A DNA stretch of 35,164 bases from positions 1 through 35,164 of the forward strand of contig JAFDHL010000006.1 of NCBI GenBank assembly GCA_019308785.1. The letters run 5' to 3'. Position numbers and translations under genes: made by a program. This DNA comes from Deltaproteobacteria bacterium (lineage in GTDB: Bacteria > Desulfobacterota > DSM-4660 > Desulfatiglandales > Desulfatiglandaceae). The notes under the pieces were generated by a model. That model made no database searches. It was not told where the DNA came from and saw only the letters and a list, made by a program, of their open reading frames with translations. This document shows positions 8,133 through 16,695 of this stretch, piece by piece; within the stretch, counting starts at the first letter, position 1; each line of letters opens with the position of its first letter.

Positions 8133-8402
8133 ATGTCACCGGAATTTGTAGCGGGATTTTTCATAGAGGCCTTAAAAACCGCCATGTTATTGGCGGCACC
8201 CTGTTTGGTATTTGGTTTGGTAGCGGGCGTGCTGGTGAGTATATTTCAGGCTGCAACCCAGATCAACGAAATGACTTTAGTCTTTATCCCGAAAATGCTG
8301 GCCGTGGGTATTTCCATACTTATTTTTTTCCCCTGGATGCTTCAGGTCATCATCGATTTTACTCAAAACGTGTTTATCAACATACCCACTTATATCCGCT
8401 GA
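8133..8402 (+). CDS. fliQ: Flagellar export gate protein FliQ
   Basis: 89 residues, the exact usual length of FliQ, with two membrane helices (FFIEALKTAMLLAAPCLVFG and the MLAVGISILIFFPWMLQVII region) and the signature QAATQINEMTLVFIPK between them. Part of the FliPQR channel. I choose the ATG at 8133, which gives MSPEFVAGFF; a TTG at 8121 overlapping fliP is possible but would lengthen a very constant family. Confidence 0.94.
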   Translation: MSPEFVAGFFIEALKTAMLLAAPCLVFGLVAGVLVSIFQAATQINEMTLVFIPKMLAVGISILIFFPWMLQVIIDFTQNVFINIPTYIR

Positions 8403-8427
8403 ATACGGCTGGGTGTTGAGTAGTTAA

Positions 8428-9204
8428 ATGACAAATATCAATATCTCCCTGCCACAACTTCAGGTCTTTTTCTTTATTTTTTTGCGAGTAGGCGCGATTA
8501 TTATGACTGTTCCGGTTTTTGACAGCAAGAATATTCCTATATTATTTAAAGCAGGGCTGGTATTCGCAATCAGTATCATTCTGTTTCCTATCCTGAAACT
8601 CGACAATGCACCTTTTACTGCTGAGGCAATACCCTTTGGAATAGGCATAATAGGCGAGATAATGCTGGGAGTCACTATTGGACTTTCGGTTAGACTGATT
8701 TTTGCCGGGATCCAGTTAGCAGGCCAGGTAGCAGGCTTCCAAATGGGCTTTGCCATCGCCAATATCATGGACCCTGTTGCAAGCGCTCAGGTTCCCGTCA
8801 TTGCCGCATTAAAAAATCTCATAGCCATGCTGATATTTCTGGCCGTCAATGCCCACCATTGGTTCTTACGGGCCCTGGTTGACAGCTTCCGGTTAGTCCC
8901 TCCTTTTGGTTTTCAATTTACCAATTCCTTAATGGAGCATTTGGTGAGGCTTGGAGGTAATATGTTCATTATCGCCATCAAGGTAGGTGCCCCCATCATG
9001 GCCGTTATGTTGCTTACCAGTGTAGCTTTCGGATTGATTGCTCGAACAGTTCCGCAGATGCATATCTTCATCGTAGCTATCCCTGTAAAAATACTAATCG
9101 GGCTATTGTTCCTGGTATTTTCCCTGCCCTTTTTTTCGTTTTTTCTTAAACAGATATTCAACGGTTTAGGAAATGACATCATCCTTCTCTTAAGAGCAAT
9201 GTAA
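8428..9204 (+). CDS. fliR: Flagellar export gate protein FliR
   Basis: 258 residues, almost wholly hydrophobic, with about six membrane helices. The N-terminal LQVFFFIFLRVGAIIMTVPV, the central GFQMGFAIANIMDPVASAQV and the C-terminal GLIARTVPQMHIFIVAIPVK are characteristic of FliR. It completes the FliPQR gate and lies between fliQ and flhB, the standard order. Length is normal. Confidence 0.94.
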   Translation: MTNINISLPQLQVFFFIFLRVGAIIMTVPVFDSKNIPILFKAGLVFAISIILFPILKLDNAPFTAEAIPFGIGIIGEIMLGVTIGLSVRLIFAGIQLAGQVAGFQMGFAIANIMDPVASAQVPVIAALKNLIAMLIFLAVNAHHWFLRALVDSFRLVPPFGFQFTNSLMEHLVRLGGNMFIIAIKVGAPIMAVMLLTSVAFGLIARTVPQMHIFIVAIPVKILIGLLFLVFSLPFFSFFLKQIFNGLGNDIILLLRAM

Positions 9205-9219
9205 CAGCAGAGGATTCTT

Positions 9220-10293
9220 ATGCCTGAAGGAAGCAACCAGGAAAAAACCGAGCCGGCAACTCCGAAACGTCGTCAGGAAGCCAGAGAAAAGGGGCAGGTT
9301 GCGCAAAGCAGAGAAATTTCCTCTACTTTGGTTTTGTTGAGTGGTCTGGGGTTCTTTGCTTTATCAGGATCCTGGATGTTCTTGAACCTTTCGGAGTTTA
9401 TGGGGGGAATCTTTCAAAATATTAATAGCCTGCGTTTTGATGGTTCTTCGGTTTACCCGTTCTTGCTGGAAGTTCTTCAGCGAGTATTCATGATCTTAAT
9501 GCCGTTGATGTTACTCGTTTTGATTGCCGGGATTGCAGCCAATCTTCTGCAGGTCGGTTTTTTATTTACCGGAAAGCCTCTTGTTCCCAAACTCTCCAAG
9601 CTCAATCCCATTAATGGGATAAAAAAACTCTTTTCCCTCAGGTCTTTGGTGGAACTTGTCAAATCGGTGTTTAAGCTCCTATTTGTAGGTGGTATCGCAT
9701 TTTTATTGTTAAAAGGAGAACTGGAAACCATTCCTTCCCTGATGCAAATGGGTGTGGGAGACATCCTTTCTTTTATTGGAAGGGTTGCCTTTAAGATCTG
9801 TTTTTATACATGTCTGGCTTTGATTATCCTGGCAGCCTTAGATTATGCCTACCAACGGTGGCAACATGAAAAGGACCTGAAGATGACCAAACAGGAGGTA
9901 AAAGATGAGTTAAAGCAGAGAGAAGGAGATCCCATTGTCAAGGCAAGGATCAAGAGTATTCAGAGAGAAATGTCTCAACGGCGGATGATGGAGATGGTTC
10001 CTGAGGCCGATGTTGTCATAACCAATCCTACTAACCTGGCAATCGCTTTAAAGTACACCGCTGAAGGAATGATGGCTCCCAGGGTAATAGCAAAAGGAGC
10101 CGGGTTTATTGCGGAACGGATCAAAGAAATTGCCAGAGAAAAAGGAATTCCTATCATCGAGAACAAACCCCTGGCCCAGACCCTTTTCAAGGTAGTGGGT
10201 ATAGGCGACTTTATTCCTGTAAACCTCTACCGGGCAGTTGCTGAAATCCTGGCATATGTCTACAGGCTGAAAGGAATGAGGAATACGGTGTAA
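9220..10293 (+). CDS. flhB: Flagellar export switch protein FlhB, NPTN variant
   Basis: 357 residues: a basic N-terminus with KTEPATPKRRQEAREKGQVA, four membrane helices, a linker helix (QEVKDELKQREGDP), and a cytoplasmic domain. FlhB switches export from rod/hook to filament substrates and normally cleaves itself between Asn269 and Pro270 of NPTH. Here the motif falls at residues 269-272 and reads N-P-T-N: the His is replaced by Asn while Asn and Pro are kept. Cleavage needs Asn-Pro, but the His contributes to cleavage rate, so slower processing is possible. The surrounding sequence (VVITNPTNLAIALKY) is otherwise normal. It starts 15 bases after fliR. Confidence 0.94.
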   Translation: MPEGSNQEKTEPATPKRRQEAREKGQVAQSREISSTLVLLSGLGFFALSGSWMFLNLSEFMGGIFQNINSLRFDGSSVYPFLLEVLQRVFMILMPLMLLVLIAGIAANLLQVGFLFTGKPLVPKLSKLNPINGIKKLFSLRSLVELVKSVFKLLFVGGIAFLLLKGELETIPSLMQMGVGDILSFIGRVAFKICFYTCLALIILAALDYAYQRWQHEKDLKMTKQEVKDELKQREGDPIVKARIKSIQREMSQRRMMEMVPEADVVITNPTNLAIALKYTAEGMMAPRVIAKGAGFIAERIKEIAREKGIPIIENKPLAQTLFKVVGIGDFIPVNLYRAVAEILAYVYRLKGMRNTV

Positions 10294-10392
10294 GGTTTGA
10301 AGTATCAAGCATGAAAAATGCATAGTACATAGTGCAAAGATAACCAAAGACAATTGACCAATCATTTTAGGCCAACCTAACGTGTGGAGATT

Positions 10393-12477
10393 ATGGAAAT
10401 AGCAAATCAAGCTCAATTAACAGGCAAAAATAGCGATATTTTTATGGCTGTGGCAGTAGTAAGTATTCTGGGGTTCATGGTGATACCGCTGCCTCCCATG
10501 CTTCTCGATATCCTCCTGTCATTCAACATAACATGCGCGCTGATAATCGTTCTGGTAGCAACATATATCCTGAAGCCCCTGGAGTTATCCTCATTTCCTT
10601 CCATAATCTTGCTTTCCACTTTATTCCGGCTATCTCTTAATATTGCTTCCACTCGAATAATTCTACTTCATGGAAATGAAGGAACGATGGCTGCCGGAAA
10701 AGTGATCAAGGCCTTTGGAAGTTTTGTAGTGGGAGGGAACTATGTGGTAGGTGCCATTGTTTTCCTGATCCTGGTCATTATTAATTTTGTGGTGATTACA
10801 AAAGGATCGGGAAGAATTGCCGAAGTGGCTGCCCGCTTCACCCTGGACGCTATGCCTGGCAAACAGATGAGCATAGATGCCGATCTGAATGCAGGGTTAA
10901 TAGATGATCAGGAGGCAAAGGCGAGGAGACTGGAGATTTCCCGGGTGGCGGATTTTTATGGTGCTATGGATGGGGCCAGCAAATTTGTCAGGGGGGATGC
11001 CATAGCAGGAGTAATAATAACCCTGATCAACATTATAGGAGGGCTTGCTATCGGAGTCCTCCAGAACGGAATGACATTTTCCCATGCAGCTCGGAATTAT
11101 ACTCTAATGACAGTGGGAGACGGATTGGTCAGCCAGATTCCTGCCCTGATTATATCAACTGCAGCAGGTATTGTTGTGAGTAGAGCGGGATCTGAATCAG
11201 CTTTGGGAGAACAGGTGTCTTCCCAGATTTTGCACCATCCACGCGCTATTGGTATCGCTGCTGCTGCGCTTTTTGGGTTTGGCCTGGTTCCGGGTCTCCC
11301 AATGGTTCCTTTCGCGATTTTAGCAATTATAGCTGGAAGTGTGGCTTATGTAGCCTCACAGGCAAAAGAGGCCGGGCTGGAAGAAAAGAAAACTAAAGAG
11401 TTGCTTAAAGAAAAGGCAAGACCCCGGGAAAGGCTGGAATTCCTTTCCCCTCTCGACGTTGTTTCATTAGAAGTCGGCTACGGTCTCGTGCCATTGGTCG
11501 ACGTGGAACAGGATGGAGAACTCCTGGATCGGATAAAGTCAATTAGACGACAAATTGCTCAGGAAATAGGTATTGTTATTCCCCCCGTTCATATCCAGGA
11601 TAACATGCAGCTAAGGCCTGGTGAGTATTCCATTCTGCTCAAGGGAAATGAAGTGGCCAGGGGGGAGTTGATGAAAAATTACTACTTGGCCATGAATCCC
11701 GGAACTGCTGAAAAGGAGATTGAAGGAATCCCAACAAAGGAACCTACCTATGGCCTGCCTGCTTTTTGGATCAAGGAAGAAGCAAAAGAAAAGGCTATAG
11801 CCGAGGGCTATACTGTGGTTGACCTGGCTACCGTTTTGACAACACACCTGTCAGATGTGATTAGACGCCATGGTCACGAATTGTTGGGGAGACAGGAGGT
11901 CCAGAAATTACTGGACAATCTTAAAGATTCATATCCAAAAGTCATAGAGGAGTTGGTCCCAAATTTACTGCCTCTTGGTGGTGTCGTGAAGGTTCTCCAG
12001 AATCTTCTGAGGGAGCAAATTCCTATTCGTGACCTGCTTACTATCCTGGAGACTTTAGCCGACTGGTCGCCTGTGACAAAAGATATGGATACACTGACGG
12101 AGTATGTCCGTCAAGCGATGGCAAGAACGATTACCAGCCTCTATCGAACTCCCGAGGGAAATATACCTTTAATAACCCTTGATCAGGGTATTGAAAAGGC
12201 CATATCCGGGGCGATTCAGCAAACAGAACAGGGCGGTTTTTTCGCATTGGAACCTGGTCTGGCCCAGAAAATCATGGAAACCCTCGCCCGCGAACTTGGG
12301 GAATTTTCGTCATTGAATTATCAACCAATAGTTTTGTGTTCCGCACAGATTAGATCACATTTCAAAAAACTTGTAGATCGCTTTATTCCTAATTTGGTGG
12401 TGCTCTCATACAATGAAATTTTAGATAATGTCAAAATTCAATCATTAGGTACGGTGGAACTTTCCGATGCAGATTAA
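10393..12477 (+). CDS. flhA: Flagellar export gate protein FlhA
   Basis: 694 residues. The first 330 or so hold about eight membrane helices with the family signature around RIAEVAARFTLDAMPGKQMS and IDADLNAGLIDDQEA. The rest is the cytoplasmic ring domain that docks chaperone-substrate complexes (SPLDVVSLEVGYGLVPLVD, then TTHLSDVIRRHGHELLGRQE). I prefer ATG at 10393 with GGAG three bases upstream; an in-frame GTG at 10384 has no clear ribosome site. The end overlaps flhF by 11 bases. The 90-base gap before it is AT-rich with no promoter I recognise. Confidence 0.95.
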   Translation: MEIANQAQLTGKNSDIFMAVAVVSILGFMVIPLPPMLLDILLSFNITCALIIVLVATYILKPLELSSFPSIILLSTLFRLSLNIASTRIILLHGNEGTMAAGKVIKAFGSFVVGGNYVVGAIVFLILVIINFVVITKGSGRIAEVAARFTLDAMPGKQMSIDADLNAGLIDDQEAKARRLEISRVADFYGAMDGASKFVRGDAIAGVIITLINIIGGLAIGVLQNGMTFSHAARNYTLMTVGDGLVSQIPALIISTAAGIVVSRAGSESALGEQVSSQILHHPRAIGIAAAALFGFGLVPGLPMVPFAILAIIAGSVAYVASQAKEAGLEEKKTKELLKEKARPRERLEFLSPLDVVSLEVGYGLVPLVDVEQDGELLDRIKSIRRQIAQEIGIVIPPVHIQDNMQLRPGEYSILLKGNEVARGELMKNYYLAMNPGTAEKEIEGIPTKEPTYGLPAFWIKEEAKEKAIAEGYTVVDLATVLTTHLSDVIRRHGHELLGRQEVQKLLDNLKDSYPKVIEELVPNLLPLGGVVKVLQNLLREQIPIRDLLTILETLADWSPVTKDMDTLTEYVRQAMARTITSLYRTPEGNIPLITLDQGIEKAISGAIQQTEQGGFFALEPGLAQKIMETLARELGEFSSLNYQPIVLCSAQIRSHFKKLVDRFIPNLVVLSYNEILDNVKIQSLGTVELSDAD

Positions 12478-13957
12478 AAGATTTAAAGCAGATAATATGG
12501 CTGGGGCTTTAAGTTTGATTAAACAAGAATTTGGTTCTGAGGCAGTGATTCTTTCCGCCAGAAGCCTGAAGAAAGAGAGAGGAGTTTTTGGGCTTCTGAC
12601 AAAACCTGGAGTAGAGGTCACAGCAGCAACTGATGCATATTACCACCAGGTTAAAAAGTACGATTCGCATCAACCGGTTCAATCTTGTTTGGATGATTTA
12701 AGCAAGAAAAAAGGCCTAATTGACACGCTCCATGAAAGAATGAAAGCATTAAAAGATAGATGCAAGCCCGTGGTTAGAGAAAACCATGTTACTCAAAACG
12801 GTGCCAATGAATTAGCAATGCTACGTCAGCACCTGTTGTCTCAAGGCGTTGAAGAAGGCATAGCTCTGGAATTGATTGAAAAACTAAATAGAACCCGATT
12901 ATCAAAAGGGCCTTTAAAAGTTGATGAAATCAAATCATGCTTGATCCGTACTCTTAAGGAAATGGGAATAACAGCCGGACCAATAGATGTAAACCACGGA
13001 AAGCAAAGAATTATTGTTTTTGTAGGTCCCACCGGGGTGGGAAAGACAACCACTATTGCGAAGTTAGCTGCTGTCCGGGCGCTTCAGATGAAAAAACGGG
13101 TTGCCCTGATTACTCTGGATAATCATCGAATCGGCGGCATTGAGCAACTTAAGATTTTTGCGAGAATTATCGGAGTTCCTGTTGAGGTTGCTTCAAACAA
13201 CAAAGAACTCAAGAAGTCTATTAAAAACCTGAAAAATAAAGATCTCATTTTAATTGATACCGCAGGAATGAGCCGGAGAGATGGGCATCGGTTTAGTGAG
13301 CTTAAGAGCCTTTTTAATAAAATGCGTCGTGTTGAAATTCAACTTCTCTTGGATGCCACCACAAAAGAAAAAGATCTTGTTGATATACTGGAAAGGTTCA
13401 AGGCAATTTCCATCAGCAGACTGATATTCACAAAGCTCGATGAAAGTACCACATATGGAAACATACTCAATCAATTAATTCGGACGAAAATACCCATTTC
13501 ATATTTTACAAATGGTCAGCAGGTTCCTGAAGACATAGAAATCGCATCCCTGGAAAAGTTGGTAGATCTGATAATGTACCGCGAAAAAGAAATGGAACTT
13601 TCGTCCGGTCCTCCACAAACAATGAACTACTCCGCGGCAATCCCCGGAATACTAAAACGTCATTCCGGAAAGCCCAAAGAGCTTGTATTGAACGATGAAA
13701 ACAGAGGAGTTGATGCTCTCAATCCGCATTTCAGTGAATTCTATGTTGCCAATAAAAAATCGGATGTTTTTCATTGTCCTGACTGTAAATGGGCAAAGAA
13801 AATCAAGCCGGAGAATCTGATGGTGTTCGAATGCGCGTTAGATGCAATAAACAAAGACTTCAAACCCTGCAGATTGTGTAACCCTGCCAGGATTGAAAAA
13901 CACAATCCCATTCCTGAGTCTGGTCAAATAAAAATGGGCGGTTCCTATGTATATTGA
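12467..13957 (+). CDS. flhF: Flagellar placement GTPase FlhF with C-terminal Ada-like metal-binding motif
   Basis: SRP-type GTPase that sets position and number of flagella. 496 residues: N-terminal B domain (MQIKRFKADNMAGALSLIKQ), N domain, and G domain with P-loop GPTGVGKTT at residues 187-195, DTAGMSRRD, and TKLDES. The usual protein ends near residue 380 (LVDLIMYREKEM). Here about 110 more residues follow, with F-H-C-P-D-C-K-W-A-K-K-I near 435-446 and P-C-R-L-C-N-P near 467-473. This spacing (His436, Cys440, Cys468, Cys471) is that of the Ada-type zinc-binding domain in its His-x3-Cys form. The reading frame is continuous from the GTPase, so this is a fusion, not a separate gene. Metal binding and its role in FlhF are inference. 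Starts inside flhA with an 11-base overlap. Confidence 0.93.
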   Translation: MQIKRFKADNMAGALSLIKQEFGSEAVILSARSLKKERGVFGLLTKPGVEVTAATDAYYHQVKKYDSHQPVQSCLDDLSKKKGLIDTLHERMKALKDRCKPVVRENHVTQNGANELAMLRQHLLSQGVEEGIALELIEKLNRTRLSKGPLKVDEIKSCLIRTLKEMGITAGPIDVNHGKQRIIVFVGPTGVGKTTTIAKLAAVRALQMKKRVALITLDNHRIGGIEQLKIFARIIGVPVEVASNNKELKKSIKNLKNKDLILIDTAGMSRRDGHRFSELKSLFNKMRRVEIQLLLDATTKEKDLVDILERFKAISISRLIFTKLDESTTYGNILNQLIRTKIPISYFTNGQQVPEDIEIASLEKLVDLIMYREKEMELSSGPPQTMNYSAAIPGILKRHSGKPKELVLNDENRGVDALNPHFSEFYVANKKSDVFHCPDCKWAKKIKPENLMVFECALDAINKDFKPCRLCNPARIEKHNPIPESGQIKMGGSYVY

Positions 13958-14106
13958 AAGACGCCGAGTTTTTACTGCTGGGTGCATAAAATGGTTTGCA
14001 CTCTATCAAGAACAGGTAGAGGACCACGAGCGTTAGCCCGTGGGTGTCTACTGGTTATCAAAAACAAGTTTATGCGCATGGTAATAAGTTAGGAGATAAA
14101 AACATA
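13958..14106. other. flhF-flhG gap with a CCACGAGC/GCCCGTGG hairpin
   Basis: Breaks the otherwise tight flhF-flhG pairing by 149 bases. At about 14024-14044 CCACGAGC-GTTA-GCCCGTGGG forms a hairpin. It resembles the terminal hairpins of IS200/IS605-type elements or a REP sequence. No T-run follows, so it is not a clear terminator. No transposase is nearby. Confidence 0.4.
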
Positions 14107-15015
14107 ATGAAGCAAAAGGCCCCATCGAACAAGGTGATAAGTTTGACCAAAAAAATTGCAGACAAAAAAAGTTTCGCAGCTCAAAAGAAGGAAAAAAATC
14201 GTAAGTCAAATACACGGGTAATTGCCATAACCAGTGGTAAGGGAGGGGTGGGCAAAACTAATATTGTAGCCAACGTTGGATTTGCACTTAGCAAATTAGG
14301 TAAAAGTGTCCTTATTTTGGATGCGGATTTAGGATTAGGAAACCTTGATGTATTATTAGGGTTGGCACCAAAGTATAACCTTTCCCACGTTATTATGGGG
14401 GAAAAGAGCATTCCGGAAATTATATTGGAAGGCCCGGGAAACATGAAGATACTTCCTGCCTCTTCCGGAATTCAAGAGCTTACCCGGTTAACAAAAGAGC
14501 AAAAAATTCATATCCTTACCGAACTTGATTCATTGATCAATCCTATTGACGTTTTGTTGATTGATACGGCAGCAGGTATTTCGTCAAATGTGATGTATTT
14601 TAATACCACCGCCCAGGAAATACTTGTAGTTGTAACCCCTGAACCTACTTCCATCACAGATGCCTATGCCTTAATGAAGGTTCTCTCCATCAAGTATTCA
14701 GAGAAGGATTTCAAAGTGCTGGTAAATATGGCTGCCAATGTCAAAGAAGCTTATGAAGTTTACAGGCAATTGAGCCTGGTTGCTGATAGATTCTTAGACA
14801 TTTCAATCGAATACATCGGATATGTCTTGTTTGACGAAAAGGTTACTAAAGGTGTAAGGCTTCAAAAGGTCGTGAGTGAAATATATCCCAATGCACAGGC
14901 AAGCATGTGTTTTACCTCGTTAGCAAAAAACATATGTGAATCACCACTCACTAAGCTTCCAAAGGGAGGCACAAATTTTTTCTGGAAGCATCTTTTACAG
15001 AATAACTTTAGTTAA
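14107..15015 (+). CDS. flhG: Flagellar number regulator FlhG, MinD-like ATPase
   Basis: 302-residue ParA/MinD-family ATPase (also called FleN or YlxH) that works with FlhF to limit flagellar number. The deviant Walker A motif SGKGGVGKT lies at residues 43-51 with both lysines (45 and 50). Switch regions LDADLGLGNLDVLLG and LLIDTAAGIS follow. The C-terminus may form a membrane-targeting helix but is not a clear amphipathic MinD tail. I choose ATG at 14107, with AGGAGA ten bases upstream; the frame continues back to a GTG at 14044 inside a hairpin, which I reject. The basic N-terminal 30 residues before the Walker A motif are typical of FlhG, where a DQA/L-type motif stimulates FlhF. I do not see an exact DQAxxLR here. 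Confidence 0.93.
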   Translation: MKQKAPSNKVISLTKKIADKKSFAAQKKEKNRKSNTRVIAITSGKGGVGKTNIVANVGFALSKLGKSVLILDADLGLGNLDVLLGLAPKYNLSHVIMGEKSIPEIILEGPGNMKILPASSGIQELTRLTKEQKIHILTELDSLINPIDVLLIDTAAGISSNVMYFNTTAQEILVVVTPEPTSITDAYALMKVLSIKYSEKDFKVLVNMAANVKEAYEVYRQLSLVADRFLDISIEYIGYVLFDEKVTKGVRLQKVVSEIYPNAQASMCFTSLAKNICESPLTKLPKGGTNFFWKHLLQNNFS

Positions 15016-15099
15016 CTGGATTGTTTAAGAATTCCCTTTTTTCGGAGTCCCGCTTTTAGTGCGAATACGGTTTTATAATTTGTCATCGGAGAGTTTATT

Positions 15100-15843
15100 A
15101 TGCAACTGGAAAGGGGCGAAATAGAGGAAGGCTATTTGACAAGGGATCAGTTAATAAATGAACATCTCCCTCATGTCAAACGCATAGTTTACAGGATAGC
15201 ATCCCACCTTCCTTCAAGTGTGGAGATTGATGATTTAGTAAACTCAGGTATTATTGGTTTGATAGAAGCTGCAGAACGGTATGACCCAACGAGGGATAAT
15301 AAGTTCATGACCTATGCGATGTTTCGGATTGAGGGAGCAGTCCTGAGCGAGCTTCGTTCGCGGGACTTTCTTTCAAGATCAAATAGAAGAAAAAGTCGTG
15401 AATTAGAAAAGGCTTATTTAGAGCTGGAACAGAAATTAGGTAGAAAAGTCAAGGATAAGGAAGTGGCAAATGAGCTGGGACTGGAGCTTGATGAATTTCA
15501 CGAGATTAGAAAAATGTCCGGTATATCTTTTATCAAATTTGAAGAAATAGGATATTCATCAAAGGAAGATAAAGAGAACCTCGTGAGCTATTTAGTCAAT
15601 GGCGATACCGACGATGCACTGACCTTAACAAGGATGAGGGAAGTAGAAGCTGGTGTTGCAAGAGCCATTGAGCAACTGCCGGAAAAGGAAAAGCTGGTAA
15701 TTTCGTTATACTACTGGGATGAATTGACCATGAAAGAGATCGGAAAGGTTTTAGATATAACAGAATCGAGGGTCTCCCAGATTCATTCCCAGGCAGTTAT
15801 TCATCTGCGAGGAAAGCTGAAAAAGGAGAATCTAATAGAGTAG
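15100..15843 (+). CDS. fliA: RNA polymerase sigma-28 factor FliA
   Basis: 247 residues with all expected sigma regions. Region 2 is HVKRIVYRIASHLPSSVEID through the MTYAMFRIEGAVLSELRSRD core-binding and -10 recognition helices. Region 3 is ELEKAYLELEQKLGRKVKDK. Region 4 is EQLPEKEKLVISLYYWDELT followed by MKEIGKVLDITESRVSQIHS, the helix-turn-helix for the -35 element. It directs late flagellar genes and is held by FlgM (22853). ATG preceded by CGGAGAG. A sigma-28-type promoter upstream of flgM is listed separately. Confidence 0.94.
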   Translation: MQLERGEIEEGYLTRDQLINEHLPHVKRIVYRIASHLPSSVEIDDLVNSGIIGLIEAAERYDPTRDNKFMTYAMFRIEGAVLSELRSRDFLSRSNRRKSRELEKAYLELEQKLGRKVKDKEVANELGLELDEFHEIRKMSGISFIKFEEIGYSSKEDKENLVSYLVNGDTDDALTLTRMREVEAGVARAIEQLPEKEKLVISLYYWDELTMKEIGKVLDITESRVSQIHSQAVIHLRGKLKKENLIE

Positions 15844-15919
15844 TTGTATCAAAAACTACCAGGAAGTTTACGAAAACCCTGCCTCGGCTAATTGATAATG
15901 CTGTTGACGAGTGAATCTT

Positions 15920-16219
15920 ATGGTTGAGAAAATTGAGATACAAAAAGGATTTGCCCCTATCTCTTCTACCGCCAAAGTGAGGAATGTAAAGAAACAGAAC
16001 CCTAATATGAACCAAAGACGCTTCGACAGGCAACTTCAGGAAGAAGAGAATAAGAAGAGGAAACAAGGGAAGCATACATTTGAGGATCAGGAAATAAATG
16101 ATGAAAAGGTAATAAGAAAGCAGATGTCAGAACCGGACAATATGGAAGACCCGGAGAGTGATATGAAAAGCAAAACACGGGGCAATACACAAGGGAAGTT
16201 AATAGATATAATTGTGTAA
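15920..16219 (+). CDS. Small polar protein of unknown function downstream of fliA
   Basis: About 99 residues from ATG 15920 (GAG eight bases upstream); a GTG at 15911 in the same frame is the alternative. It is highly charged, Lys/Glu/Asn-rich, with no membrane segment, signal or Cys, and probably largely disordered, ending in GKLIDIIV. I recognise no domain. Its position between fliA and the SwrB-like gene matches small uncharacterised proteins in other flagellar operons, but that is recollection of synteny, not a family assignment. It is read in the same direction and closely spaced with both neighbours. Confidence 0.65.
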   Translation: MVEKIEIQKGFAPISSTAKVRNVKKQNPNMNQRRFDRQLQEEENKKRKQGKHTFEDQEINDEKVIRKQMSEPDNMEDPESDMKSKTRGNTQGKLIDIIV

Positions 16220-16254
16220 GGTGATTGTATCAAGAGTAGATCAAGGAGTCGGAA

Positions 16255-16695
16255 ATGTCATATTTAACAGCAGAATTTTGGGAAGTAGTACTTGATGTCA
16301 TAGGCCTCTGTCTTTGTGGTATTACAATCTTATATTTGATCAGAAACAAGACCAGATTTAATCAGAGTGTTTTAAAAGATGGATCAGAGAAAAATATCAG
16401 CAAGTTCGACGAGGCACTAATTATCCAATTACTAAAGCAGCAATCCGAGAGGTCCTTTGAAACGATTTTTAATACAATAAAGAAGGAACGCAGTGTTTTG
16501 CAGAAATTGATCGAGGAGGGAAAAATAGAAAAGACAAAGAAAGCTAAAGATCTTGACGAAGGAGAGCCGGCGAGTGATCAGTATAGAGAAGTTGCAAGGA
16601 TGGCAGATTTGGGTGTTAGTATGAAAGAAATTTCTGAGAGAGTAAACCTGCCCAGGTCTGAAGTCGACCTCATTATAAATCTAAAAAGTCTATAA
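16255..16695 (+). CDS. SwrB/DUF6115-like single-pass membrane protein
   Basis: 146 residues: one N-terminal membrane helix (about residues 10-30, VVLDVIGLCLCGITILYLI), a charged coiled-coil-like middle (QLLKQQSERSFETIFNTIKK), and a C-terminal helix-turn-helix-like tail (VARMADLGVSMKEISERVN then LPRSEVDLIINL). This layout and the place just after a flagellar sigma factor match SwrB of Bacillus (downstream of sigD) and the DUF6115/DUF2802 group. In Bacillus SwrB promotes maturation of the basal body export gate. AAGGAG seven bases before the ATG. Function here is inference from layout and synteny; similarity should be tested. Confidence 0.65.
   Translation: MSYLTAEFWEVVLDVIGLCLCGITILYLIRNKTRFNQSVLKDGSEKNISKFDEALIIQLLKQQSERSFETIFNTIKKERSVLQKLIEEGKIEKTKKAKDLDEGEPASDQYREVARMADLGVSMKEISERVNLPRSEVDLIINLKSL

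Noticed and set aside
13966-14046. Intrinsic terminator between flhF and flhG
   Set aside because: The CCACGAGC/GCCCGTGG hairpin is followed by mixed sequence and not a run of T, so I record it only as a hairpin.
14044-14106. GTG at 14044 as the flhG start
   Set aside because: It lies inside a hairpin and has no ribosome site; ATG at 14107 has AGGAGA ten bases upstream.
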